Source: an uncultured candidate division Zixibacteria bacterium (GTDB lineage: Bacteria; Zixibacteria; MSB-5A5; GN15; FEB-12). Taken from it: 25,901 nt of DNA. Within the stretch, counting starts at the first letter, position 1. Every line of letters starts with the position of its first letter. The stretch lies in the NCBI GenBank assembly GCA_913009765.1, contig CAJVYT010000016.1, positions 1 to 25,901 of the forward strand. Direction: 5' to 3'. Below, one piece after another: positions 1 through 7,900 of this stretch. A program made the translations under genes and the position numbers. A model generated the notes under the pieces. It ran no database searches and was not told the DNA's origin. It worked only from the letters and a program-made list of their open reading frames with translations.

Positions 1-43
1 TTACTTTTGTATATCTTCAATTTGTTCTATTTCTTTTTTTTTT

Positions 44-101
44 AATGATACGGCGACCACCGAGATCTACACTCTTTCCCTACACGACGCTCTTCCGATC
101 T
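44..101 (+). other. Illumina P5 / TruSeq universal adapter (sequencing artefact)
   Basis: The 58 bases match the Illumina universal adapter from its first bases (AATGATACGGCGACCACC) to its last (CTCTTCCGATCT) with no mismatch that I can see. This is library-construction sequence and not biology. The very AT-rich bases 1-43 to its left may come from a different molecule or be low-quality read ends. Genome sequence should be taken to begin at base 102. Confidence 0.98.
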
Positions 102-217
102 AGTTGTTGTTTGATCTCATGGTTTTATTGAGTTGTTTTATTTGACATTCAGTCAAGCCTTATGAGTGTGGGCTCTTTTGTGTTTTCACCTCCAATAAAT
201 AACAACTGGAGGAATGA

Positions 218-610
218 ATGGATATGAACAACCAATCAAAATCTAACAAACCAGAGAATTCAAATATTGTGGCGAAGATCGTGAAAAGCTCGTCTGACAA
301 CACGTTATCTGTCTGCCATGCTGACGGGGGTTATCTAATTGGTATAGCTCGCATTGAGCCTGCTTATAAGGTTGCTAAGGGCAGGATAAAGAGTGTTGCT
401 GTCAGATTGTATTTTGGCTCTGGTAAGTGGGAGACAACAGCCTGGCTCAACAAGATAAAGTCCAGCGGGCTGGCTTTAAACAACTCTAAAGGAGAGGTTA
501 TAGGCTATGCAAGTCCCACTGCCTTGATTTCTGTGATCCGTGGCAAGCTCAAGGAGTGCTTTGTCTTCAAGCCATATTCCAAAAAACAGAGCAGTGGCGG
601 TGAAGTATGA
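218..610 (+). CDS. Small hypothetical protein, coupled to rep
   Basis: I do not recognise the 130-aa product. It is soluble, basic near both ends, and has no signal peptide or membrane segment. The start is supported by GGAGG at 208-212, five bases before the ATG. Its stop overlaps the start of rep as ATGA (607-610), so the two are probably translated in a coupled way from one mRNA. By position it could be a copy-control or accessory replication protein of the same element, but nothing in the sequence shows that. It begins only 117 bases after the adapter artefact, so its upstream regulatory region may be incomplete. Confidence 0.8.
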   Translation: MDMNNQSKSNKPENSNIVAKIVKSSSDNTLSVCHADGGYLIGIARIEPAYKVAKGRIKSVAVRLYFGSGKWETTAWLNKIKSSGLALNNSKGEVIGYASPTALISVIRGKLKECFVFKPYSKKQSSGGEV

Positions 611-1620
611 CTGATGCTGATGTTTTTTCAGAGTATTTCCCGGTTCAATCCACCGAGATAAATGGCGTGCCGAGATTTGAGATTGTTGACGCCTTGTTAG
701 ATCGGCGTTTTCATAATAAGGCTATTGACTTTGAAGAATGCCATACACGTGTCATCCCCTATGTATGTAATGGCTGCGGCTACACGCATTTTCTGCCGAA
801 AAGGTGTGATCTAAGGATTTGTCCTGATTGCGGCAAGGCCAATCACAGCGGTTATGTGATGAGACTTGTTGAAAAGATGAAGGAGCTTGGTGATGCTGCT
901 CCTGAGCAATATCGGTTTAGACTGATAACGCTTACAACGCCAAAGCTTAGTGTTGATGAGTGGGATCACCATGCCTATGACTTTATTATGAAGAGTGTTT
1001 CCAACTTCATGAAACACAAGCTCATAAAGCCCAGGTTCAACGGCGGGTTTGGCGGCGCTCTCAGGTGCATTGAGACCAAGTACAGTGAGGAAGGCGGCGT
1101 TTATTTCAAGAAGCGTTCTTCCCAAGAGGAGTATGAGTATCGTGAAACAGGGGTCCATGTCCATGCACATATGATTGGTCTTTCCAAGTTTGTTGATCAG
1201 AAAAAGAAGCATGGGAAGAGTGAGGCAACAAAGGCTTGGAGGGATGCTACTGGCGGTAAAGCGTATATCGTGGATATCCGTGCAGTTGACAACATGTATT
1301 CTGCCTTGAGCGAGGCTACTAAGTATCTTTTTAAGCCCTCTCATCTGGGACCTGCGGATAACTACGCTCGGTTGATCGAATATACTCAGGGGCGACGGCT
1401 GGAAGAACGGTATGGGTGTTTTCGAAAGCTTGACTTAAAGCGTGAGAAGAGGGCTTTGAGCTGCGCTGTTTGTGATGAAAGTTTGTCCAAAGGTGAAGAG
1501 GTTGAAAGAAAGACTGCTGTGGTTATGTTTGATTCTCAACGTGTTTCTAAAAACTCGTTACTTGCGCACATAGATAATAGGAAGCCTGTGCTGCCAGAGT
1601 TTAAAGATAAAAACAGTTAA
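607..1620 (+). CDS. rep: HUH rolling-circle replication initiator (Rep)
   Basis: This 337-aa protein is probably the initiator that nicks and rejoins the origin of a rolling-circle plasmid or virus. Cysteines at 54, 57, 67, 72 and 75 form a zinc-finger-like N-terminus. A motif I-like strand (FRLITLTTP) lies at 104-112. The metal-binding HUH motif is HVHAH at 184-188. A motif III-like segment with the likely nicking tyrosine, EATKYLFKP, lies at 236-244 (Tyr240, with Lys239 and Lys243 nearby). A further CxxC (286-289) sits near the C-terminus. No helicase (Walker) domain is visible, which fits the small Rep class of archaeal and bacterial rolling-circle plasmids. Translation is coupled to the preceding gene through ATGA, and a strong hairpin follows the stop codon. 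The assignment to HUH Rep is firm; the exact subfamily is not. Confidence 0.88.
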   Translation: MTDADVFSEYFPVQSTEINGVPRFEIVDALLDRRFHNKAIDFEECHTRVIPYVCNGCGYTHFLPKRCDLRICPDCGKANHSGYVMRLVEKMKELGDAAPEQYRFRLITLTTPKLSVDEWDHHAYDFIMKSVSNFMKHKLIKPRFNGGFGGALRCIETKYSEEGGVYFKKRSSQEEYEYRETGVHVHAHMIGLSKFVDQKKKHGKSEATKAWRDATGGKAYIVDIRAVDNMYSALSEATKYLFKPSHLGPADNYARLIEYTQGRRLEERYGCFRKLDLKREKRALSCAVCDESLSKGEEVERKTAVVMFDSQRVSKNSLLAHIDNRKPVLPEFKDKNS

Positions 1621-1632
1621 TGTGGGGAACCC

Positions 1633-1667
1633 GGTGTTGAGTGTGCCGCCAGGCACACGAAAACACC
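1633..1667 (+). other. Long hairpin just downstream of rep; candidate origin or terminator
   Basis: GTGTGCC (1641-1647) pairs perfectly with GGCACAC (1652-1658) around a 4-base loop. GGTGTT (1633-1638) pairs with AACACC (1662-1667) as an outer extension across small 2- and 3-base bulges. The stem begins 13 bases after the rep stop. No T-tract follows, so a classical terminator is not the obvious reading. A rolling-circle nick site (double- or single-strand origin) is equally plausible. Confidence 0.6.
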
Positions 1668-1699
1668 ACTTTCCTTGAAGTAAAAGGGAATATGTAATA

Positions 1700-1808
1700 G
1701 GTAAGTTAAGGGTTTTATTATATTATAAGATAGATATTAAAGGATAAAACTGTTTAATTATATTATAGGATAAATATTATAGGTATATAATAGGATATAT
1801 ATCTTTTC
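1700..1808 (+). repeat. AT-rich imperfect direct repeats
   Basis: This tract between rep and the integrase gene is almost all A and T and repeats the theme TTATATTATA(A/G)GATA, with variants of TATTATAGG and GGATA(A/T)A. At least two long imperfect units can be seen, near 1716-1747 and 1756-1788. It could be a DNA-unwinding element of an origin or simply a low-complexity spacer. It has no credible coding potential. Confidence 0.5.
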
Positions 1809-1838
1809 CGCAACAATTCTTAATCATTGTCATTTTTT

Positions 1839-2894
1839 TTACTTGTTGATGATTTTGCTTGCCCTCTCCCGTATGTCCCCTGTTGACAGATGCATGTAGG
1901 TTTTCTGAATCAAAGAGGGGGTGAGGTTGCCTGTTAATTTGCATATCTGCTCTGCTGTAAGGCCGTTCTGAGCCATCTTGGTGATGAAGCCATGCTTTGC
2001 ACCATGCGGCTTCTTATATTCAAGTCCGGCTTGCTCACAGACTTTGACGAGCATTTTCCTATAGCCGCTATAACATTGCTTTGGCTTGCCTTTTGTGAAG
2101 ATATAGTCATCTGGTTTGACTCCCTTATCATCAATCAGGGTGAGGTATTCTTTGAATAAATTCTTAGTCCGCTCGTCCAAGACCTCCATGGTAACTCTTT
2201 GTATGGCCGCGCTTTTTGGCACTTTACACTTGGTGTTGATGTAGATGCGTTCCACTCCTTCTTGATCTGTTGTCAGAATCACATTTTTTCTCTTGATGCT
2301 ATGCATAATTACACCGCTTCGCAGACCCGTGGTATATGTCAAGAGTATTCGGACCTTGAACTTAAGCTGATAGGCACGTGGAACAAATCTGTCCGCTGCA
2401 TTGAGTAGTTGCTCCACATATTGGTCTGTCCACCAAACATCCACCTGAGACGCTGGAAACGGCTTGTTTTCAAACCGGTTTTTCACGATATATTCTCTCT
2501 TTTCCGCAAGCGCGAAGGCTGCTTTTATGTTCTTGTAGATCGTGATGATCGTTGCGTGTTTAATTCCCTTATAGAACCTCAAGCCCCGGTGCTTCTTTAA
2601 AAATGTGTAAAACTCCTCTGCATGTTCGTAACTGAACTCATCAGCATAAATCAAGCCTCGCTGCTCTGCATATTCCTTGAGGTATTTGTGGGCGTGTTCC
2701 TTGATTATAATCGTCTCAGGAGAGTGTTCTCTGGCAACACTGTTTCTTAAGTGCAGTTTGTAGAGTTCATCAATTGTTATTCTGCTTTTGAGCTTGTTCT
2801 GCTGCTGAGTTAAAAGCCCTTTTAATGCCAACTCCAAGAGCTGTTCCTTTGGAATAGACGTCAACAGGGTTTCAAGCTCTACGTTATTCTGCAT
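1839..2894 (-). CDS. Tyrosine recombinase / integrase, unusual catalytic set
   Basis: The product is a 351-aa site-specific recombinase of the phage-integrase family, expected to integrate or resolve the element that carries rep. With the start at 2894 (ATG two bases after the upstream stop, AGGGGG a little upstream), the C-terminal catalytic domain shows Arg192 in TGLRSG, lysines 222-227 in the beta-hairpin (TKCKVPK), HGAKH at 297-301, Asn323 in LTGN, and the nucleophile Tyr333 in QKTYMHL. The usual HxxRH has Lys in place of Arg, the usual His/Trp after LG is Asn, and the acidic residue that often follows GLRxxE is absent. The N-terminal half (to about 150) resembles a SAM-like core-binding domain. 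A start at 2927 would overlap the upstream gene by 31 bases and is less likely. No att site or tRNA gene is visible nearby. Confidence 0.85.
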   Translation of the reverse strand: MQNNVELETLLTSIPKEQLLELALKGLLTQQQNKLKSRITIDELYKLHLRNSVAREHSPETIIIKEHAHKYLKEYAEQRGLIYADEFSYEHAEEFYTFLKKHRGLRFYKGIKHATIITIYKNIKAAFALAEKREYIVKNRFENKPFPASQVDVWWTDQYVEQLLNAADRFVPRAYQLKFKVRILLTYTTGLRSGVIMHSIKRKNVILTTDQEGVERIYINTKCKVPKSAAIQRVTMEVLDERTKNLFKEYLTLIDDKGVKPDDYIFTKGKPKQCYSGYRKMLVKVCEQAGLEYKKPHGAKHGFITKMAQNGLTAEQICKLTGNLTPSLIQKTYMHLSTGDIRERASKIINK

Positions 2895-2896
2895 AA

Positions 2897-3223
2897 CTAG
2901 GCAAGCCCCCTGATCTGCTGGAGGCATTCCCGGCAGTATTCATCTTCTGGGCTGTGCTCCATATCCTCAAGAAAACCTTCATGGCCACACTCTGGACAGG
3001 TGTACCACATCTCCAAGGTTTCTCCGTTGAGCATGGCCACCTGAAACTCAGAATTAGTTAGGAAAACATAGCCGCTGTGGGTGTTGAACATAACCGTTGT
3101 TTCTTCATCCCAAAACTCGTTTGGCAAGCCCTGTTCAATCATGGCATTGAGTAGTTCTGAGGCCATCTTTTTTTCTCTCCAGCCAAAAGCTGAAAGATCG
3201 GTTGTTGTTATTGTTTCACACAT
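2897..3223 (-). CDS. Small zinc-ribbon protein, hypothetical
   Basis: This 108-aa protein ends in a probable zinc-binding domain with Cys76, Cys79, Cys97 and Cys100 (CPEC and CREC, 17 residues apart). The N-terminal part is acidic and I do not recognise it. I prefer the ATG at 3223 because a GGGAG lies about 12 bases upstream; the frame stays open to 3325, so longer starts (for example at 3271) are possible. It is the first gene of a minus-strand pair with the integrase, whose start lies two bases after this stop. A DNA-binding or regulatory role in the mobile element would fit the context, but no specific function can be assigned. Confidence 0.65.
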   Translation of the reverse strand: MCETITTTDLSAFGWREKKMASELLNAMIEQGLPNEFWDEETTVMFNTHSGYVFLTNSEFQVAMLNGETLEMWYTCPECGHEGFLEDMEHSPEDEYCRECLQQIRGLA

Positions 3224-3600
3224 TTTTTTCTTAGTCTCCCGAATTTTTATGACGGTTTGCAGAGGAAACATCGTGTAGTAGGGTGACGGGCCCCTTGGGA
3301 GGGTTCCCTGCAAGGGATTTTCCACTTCTTGAAATCCTTTGGCTCACGATTGATTCACCTCACAAATTGTCAAATCTTCTTTTCGGGATTCCAGAGAAGT
3401 CCTCCAAAAAAATAGATAGAGAAATCTTTTTGGCATCCAAGTGGGATGAGAACCTTTAAACTCACTCGTAATTCCGAGGGAGATTTATTGGTTCTAGGAA
3501 AGATTTTCAATGAATCTATGGGATGTGGATAGTGAAATAGCAAAAAGAAGGCTTGTGGGAAAAGGGTGAATTTATTTTTCTATGAGTCCACTGGCGCTTT

Positions 3601-3694
3601 TAGACTATATCCCGGGTGGATGGCTCATGTAAAAATAAAGAGGGAAACGGGTTCAAACGCCTAGTCTAACAGGGTTTTTCAAGGGGTTTCCCTC
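3601..3694. repeat. Two interlocking inverted repeats
   Basis: TAGACTA (3601-3607) is the reverse complement of TAGTCTA (3662-3668), and GAGGGAAAC (3640-3648) of GTTTCCCTC (3686-3694). One arm of each pair lies inside the span of the other, so if both formed in RNA the fold would be a pseudoknot. The function is unknown. Confidence 0.45.
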
Positions 3695-3725
3695 AAAAGA
3701 GAAAGGCCCGTATGAGGATTGATAG

Positions 3726-3780
3726 TTTTTTCATGGCACTATCAGAAAAGCAAGGTCTTATCTTCTGCCATGGAAAAAGT
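3726..3780. repeat. Imperfect inverted repeat, 15-base arms
   Basis: The left arm ending TTCATGGCA (3724-3738) and the right arm beginning TGCCATGG (3766-3780) pair over 15 positions with two mismatches, around a 27-base spacer. It could be a protein-binding site, an attachment site or a structured RNA. Confidence 0.45.
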
Positions 3781-4218
3781 TTGAATCCGTCTGTCCCTGT
3801 TTCTCCTGCTTTTTAGGTGGAAGTGCCGGTGTGCTGGATGATGTGGTTCAAATATTTTCTTTTCGGTATGTCCGCTTCGCCTCCAGAATACAACGATATT
3901 AGGGGGAGGTGAAGGGTAGATTTAAATCGGTAAAACTTTCCAGTAAGTAAGGTTGTTAGGATTGTAACGATATTTTCATCTATCGTTATATCTTTATGGT
4001 CCATAACACAAATAGTTGTTTCACTCCATAATTTTTCGGAGACATAATAGGAGACATCAGTTTGACGTTTTTAAGCAGGCCTATAACAGTTATAATAATG
4101 GGGTGATGCCCAAACTGATTTCTTCAATTTAAAACAGTCTTTCGAAATTTACATTGCTATTGTTTTGAGATTTTTTATTTAATTAGTTAATTAAATATTA
4201 ACTTTTTATTCAATAACG

Positions 4219-4230
4219 TTTATATAAATA
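4219..4230 (+). promoter_or_regulatory. Archaeal TATA box for the surface-gene run
   Basis: TTTATATAAATA matches the archaeal TATA-box consensus and lies in an AT-rich stretch 66 bases before the ATG at 4296. Initiation about 25 bases downstream would give a leader that includes the GGGGTGG ribosome-binding site at 4281. The genes from 4296 onward are all on the plus strand with short gaps, so this may drive a long transcript. Confidence 0.55.
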
Positions 4231-4295
4231 AACACAATTGATATTTTAGAAACAAAGTTAGCACTGACCGTGAAATTTTAGGGGTGGTTGTTGAA

Positions 4296-4868
4296 ATGGA
4301 AGATATAAAGTCTTTGGCGAAGCGGATTAATGCTCTTGAAGGGGAGCTTGAGGAATACAAAAAAAGCGGTTTCTGGTCTCGTAGAGATGTTCTTAAAGGG
4401 CTGTTTGGAGTTGGTGGGGCGGCGGTTCTAGGAGGGGCTATGCTATCTAAAGATGCTGAGGCCCTGGTAATAACAAGCGACAGGATTTCGGGGTTGGCTG
4501 CGCCTGAAGCTGATAATGATGCTGTCAGAAAGCAATACGTAGACCCTATACAATCAGATGTCACGGGTTCACGAGCGTTTGGTACGGAATACACAAACAA
4601 CACTGGCCGATTTTTGTGGATTGATGCCTCAATCTATACTAAAATTACTGAAACTAGTTCTACTCCCTTAGCTGGGGGGTATATTGGAGAAAGTTCAGCT
4701 ACTACAAAATACAGTGAAGTTGGCGGGCACCTGGTTTGGAACTATGGTCCCCAAAGTTGGCAGCATTTGATTACATTGATTGTTCCTCCTGGCTGGAAAT
4801 ATAAGATCACGAGTCCCGGAGGAAACACTAACACGATAGTAGCATGGTGGGAGACTGAAATGTTTTAA
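4296..4868 (+). CDS. Tat-exported protein with a tail-fibre-like segment
   Basis: The 190-aa product begins with a short coiled coil (residues 1-25), then a twin-arginine signal SRRDVLK (28-34), a Gly/Ala-rich hydrophobic stretch and a likely cleavage after AEA near residue 56. The mature N-terminus contains ISGLAAPEADNDAVRKQYVD, very like the repeat segments of phage tail fibres (the general form GL..P...DAVNK.YVD). The rest looks like a compact beta-rich domain. So it appears to be a folded, Tat-exported surface or adhesion protein built from a tail-fibre-type module. I prefer the ATG at 4296, with GGGGTGG at 4281-4287, over the in-frame GTG at 4284. It is the first gene of the plus-strand surface run and follows a TATA box. 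Confidence 0.75.
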   Translation: MEDIKSLAKRINALEGELEEYKKSGFWSRRDVLKGLFGVGGAAVLGGAMLSKDAEALVITSDRISGLAAPEADNDAVRKQYVDPIQSDVTGSRAFGTEYTNNTGRFLWIDASIYTKITETSSTPLAGGYIGESSATTKYSEVGGHLVWNYGPQSWQHLITLIVPPGWKYKITSPGGNTNTIVAWWETEMF

Positions 4869-4885
4869 GATGTGAGGTGGAAAAA

Positions 4886-4948
4886 TTGCCACGCGATATT
4901 AATTATATAACAGACCATGACCCCCCTACTATGAGATTTCTCATATAA
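4886..4948 (+). CDS. Possible leader peptide coupled to the next gene
   Basis: A 20-codon frame starts with TTG at 4886, six bases after a strong ribosome-binding site (GAGGTGG, 4874-4880), and ends with TAA whose last base is the A of the ATG at 4948 (TAATG). The large gene that follows has no ribosome-binding site of its own. The simplest reading is that ribosomes load on the leader and reinitiate at 4948. The peptide itself (starting MPRDINYI) has no recognisable features. A small hairpin (ATGAGA/TCTCAT, 4931-4944) lies at its end. Confidence 0.4.
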   Translation: MPRDINYITDHDPPTMRFLI

Positions 4949-7900
4949 TGAAACCTAAAATTCTTCTTGCAGTCAGTCTTGGTTTTTTTTTAATCCTAAT
5001 TATTGCTGCCCAAGCCGCTGTAGATGTTGAGAACGGAACAATATTTGACTTTGATAATTGGACTGCAATTATTGAGAACAACTTTACGGCTGATATAATC
5101 TATGTTTACAACAACAGCCTGATCATCCAGAACAGCACGGGCAATATAAGTCTCTCAATTACTACTAACCTTGGAAAGGTCAATATGAGCATTTTTGACG
5201 TTATCTCTGGCATTTATTTGAACTCTTCAATGCTCAACACCACGGACGAAGTCTCTGCAAACATCACAACTGGAATATGGGGTCGTAAGGTTATCATAAC
5301 GCACAACGGAGTTGAGAATACTTCTTTATCGCCGGCAACAGCAAACTCCACAGGATATAGCACTATTAATTGGGGATTTAATGGGTTGCAGAACTTTGAG
5401 TTTACATCGATCCCTTATTTGAATGTAACATATCCTATGAATACCTCCTATTACTCTCAGGGAGACCCTCAAATTCCAACAACAATAAATTATTCTTCCT
5501 CTGAAGCTACTAATGCCTGTTGGTTCTCTATAGATGGTGGGGCTAACCAGAGCTTCACATGTGGTAACAGTTCAGCTTCGTTGGGATCTTTAGATTATGG
5601 TCTGCACAATTTGATTATTTATGCAAATAATAGCTTTGGTAATCTTGGCTCAAGCAATGTCTATTTCTCGGTGAAGCCTGCGCCAGAATATTCCAAGACT
5701 TTCACGGTTCCATCGGGAGCATCTAAACTTGTAGCAGGAGCTTATTGGCAGGGCATCTCTTCAAATGCTAGCTGCACCGTTTCTCTGGTTAATGGTTCAA
5801 ACGAGATAAATGAATTTTCAGTTCCAACTTTTGTGAAAAATTTTCAAACAATCAACATAACATTACCATTCATAGACTACACTGTTTTGATGACTTCAGG
5901 CTATAGAGAAATGACTATAGACAGCCCAACTTCCGGACTATGGGAATTCAGAGTCGAGCATGTTAACGTGACGAAAATAACAACTGAGATTGAGGTCCAG
6001 AAGATTGCTGGCGCTACCCAGACTACTACCACTACTAGTTCAACGACAACATCGACCACTACCACTTCGACATCCACTACTACAACGAGCTCAACAACTA
6101 CAACATTGCCTGGGTCGCAAAATTCCTGGACAGTGGGCTCTGGGGAGGATAGTGATTGGAGTAATGGGGCCTATAACGGAACGACAATTTATAACAATTT
6201 TGCTCAGAATCTGCAGTTAGAACATAACACGGTAAATGACTCCTCTTTTGAGACCGAAACTCTCGGAGATGTTAATGGTCAAGATGGATGGACTCAAACT
6301 TATGGTGGTCTTGATTGTGAAATACTGAATAATTCAATTTATTCCTCCGTTTCGGGTGCTCAGTTAATGAGGATTATGATGGATAGTTCAACAAGCTCCC
6401 TTACATGTGAAAACAAGATGATAGACTGGGCTGATGGAGAAAACGCTTCAGTATCGTTTTGGTGGAATCTTAGAGGCGGTGATACGAATTGGTTAAATCT
6501 ATTTTTGAATGGACATAGCACCGGAGCTTATCAATGGCTGAGATTAGGACCACAATCAGGAAATATCTCTTGGAATCATGGTTATAAAAATGACAGTGGT
6601 GGTGCAAATACTACAACAAATATAAGTGAGTTACCCGTAGATTCCGTCTGGCACTTTGTAGAACTTGAGTTTCATCATGTAGACGATAGCACGATTGGGG
6701 CAAATACATTTTCAATGTGGTGGGATGGCGTTTATCAAGGAACTTTTGGTTCCAGAGGAAGTGGAAACAATGCGCATTGGGGTTGGACTCAATCTGTTTT
6801 TTATTTTAGGGTTTATCAACTTAATAAGAATGTTAATTGGTCAATAGATGAATGGAGAGCCTGGCATGGAGAAAGATACAACTTCACGGCAACAGGAAAT
6901 TATACTACAGAGGCAAGAGATGCTGGAAGTGGAAACGAGCCAAAGAACGTTACTGTTATTCTTTCAGACTACAACCAAAGCAAGGCAAATGTTTCAATCT
7001 ATGTTGACAAGAATGACGGAACTTTTGCATTGGTAAAAGAAAACGCTTCTAACAACACAACGTATTTAGTAGGATTGAATGATAGAAATCAGACCTATAA
7101 AGTAAGGCTTGTAGTTGATACAACTGATACAAGCTATACACCTGTTATTAATAGAATAATTGTTGGCGAAGCGGTTGAAAGCAATGTAACCGTAATAGCA
7201 ACAGCAGCTAATACAGGCAGGTATTATTGGGATTATTCATCATTCGAATTGTTGTTTTATGAAGCTACCAATGTAAACCGTTTATTCAGACCTATCATAG
7301 ATGTTAATAACGACCTGCATTTTTACTCGACAAGTGCTGATAGTAATTGGGAGACCTGGGTAGATACAGGTGTTTTTGGTTCTATTGGAGCTTCAACCTG
7401 GGATTATGAATTGATGGCTTTCTATGTTGAAGTTGATGGGTCTGATTCATTTGTTCACATGCTTAGAAACTCTGGAGAAAAGCACTACTATCATAGGTTG
7501 GTGATAAACAGCACAAGCCCGTATATCTTCGAGAATGTGACGAACACATATTTCTGGGATTCAAGTGAGGATATAGGTACAGACGGAAATCCTCGTGGTG
7601 GGAAAATCCTACAAGATGCTGATGGTTGTATTTGGATACTAACTGATTATTACAGAAGGTCATATGCCTCGTCTGATAGGAACAGTCTCTCGATGTTTAA
7701 AGAGAATATCACAGAAGGTTGCGGTGATGGAATATGGAATACAGAAAGCAACCACACTACAGGATATCCAAAATACGATATTTTCCCAGGAGATGATCTT
7801 GGTATTGCTAATGGGATACCAATGACGTTTGACTTTCACTCTAACGGGGTTGATATGCAGTATACTGCTGGCACATCAGGTACTTTAGAATCCGGATTTT

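Larger units (their letters stand above)
3224..4283. other. Gene-poor gap with several inverted repeats
   Basis: I see no convincing gene in this kilobase. Short frames exist (for example 3446-3532 on plus and 3813-4004 on minus) but lack good ribosome-binding sites or recognisable composition. The gap does hold a hairpin at 3292-3316 (CCCTTG/CAAGGG arms) and inverted repeats at 3601-3668, 3640-3694 and 3726-3780. Its right end is AT-rich and carries a TATA box. It separates the minus-strand integrase pair from the plus-strand surface genes, so it probably contains divergent promoters and possibly an element boundary or an untranslated RNA. Confidence 0.6.

Noticed and set aside
811..1344. 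Long minus-strand reading frame inside rep
   Set aside because: It is the shadow of rep on the other strand; the plus frame has clear HUH and zinc motifs and coupled translation.
1700..1808. CRISPR-like repeat array
   Set aside because: The repeats are imperfect, very AT-rich and not separated by spacers of regular size; no cas genes are present.
3600..3670. Possible tRNA: GGGTTCAAAC resembles the T-loop
   Set aside because: The flanking bases do not form a T-stem (AACGG against CGCCT), and no acceptor, D or anticodon arm can be drawn around it.
3813..4004. 63-codon minus-strand frame in the gene-poor gap
   Set aside because: No ribosome-binding site, no recognisable features, and a length expected by chance in this composition.
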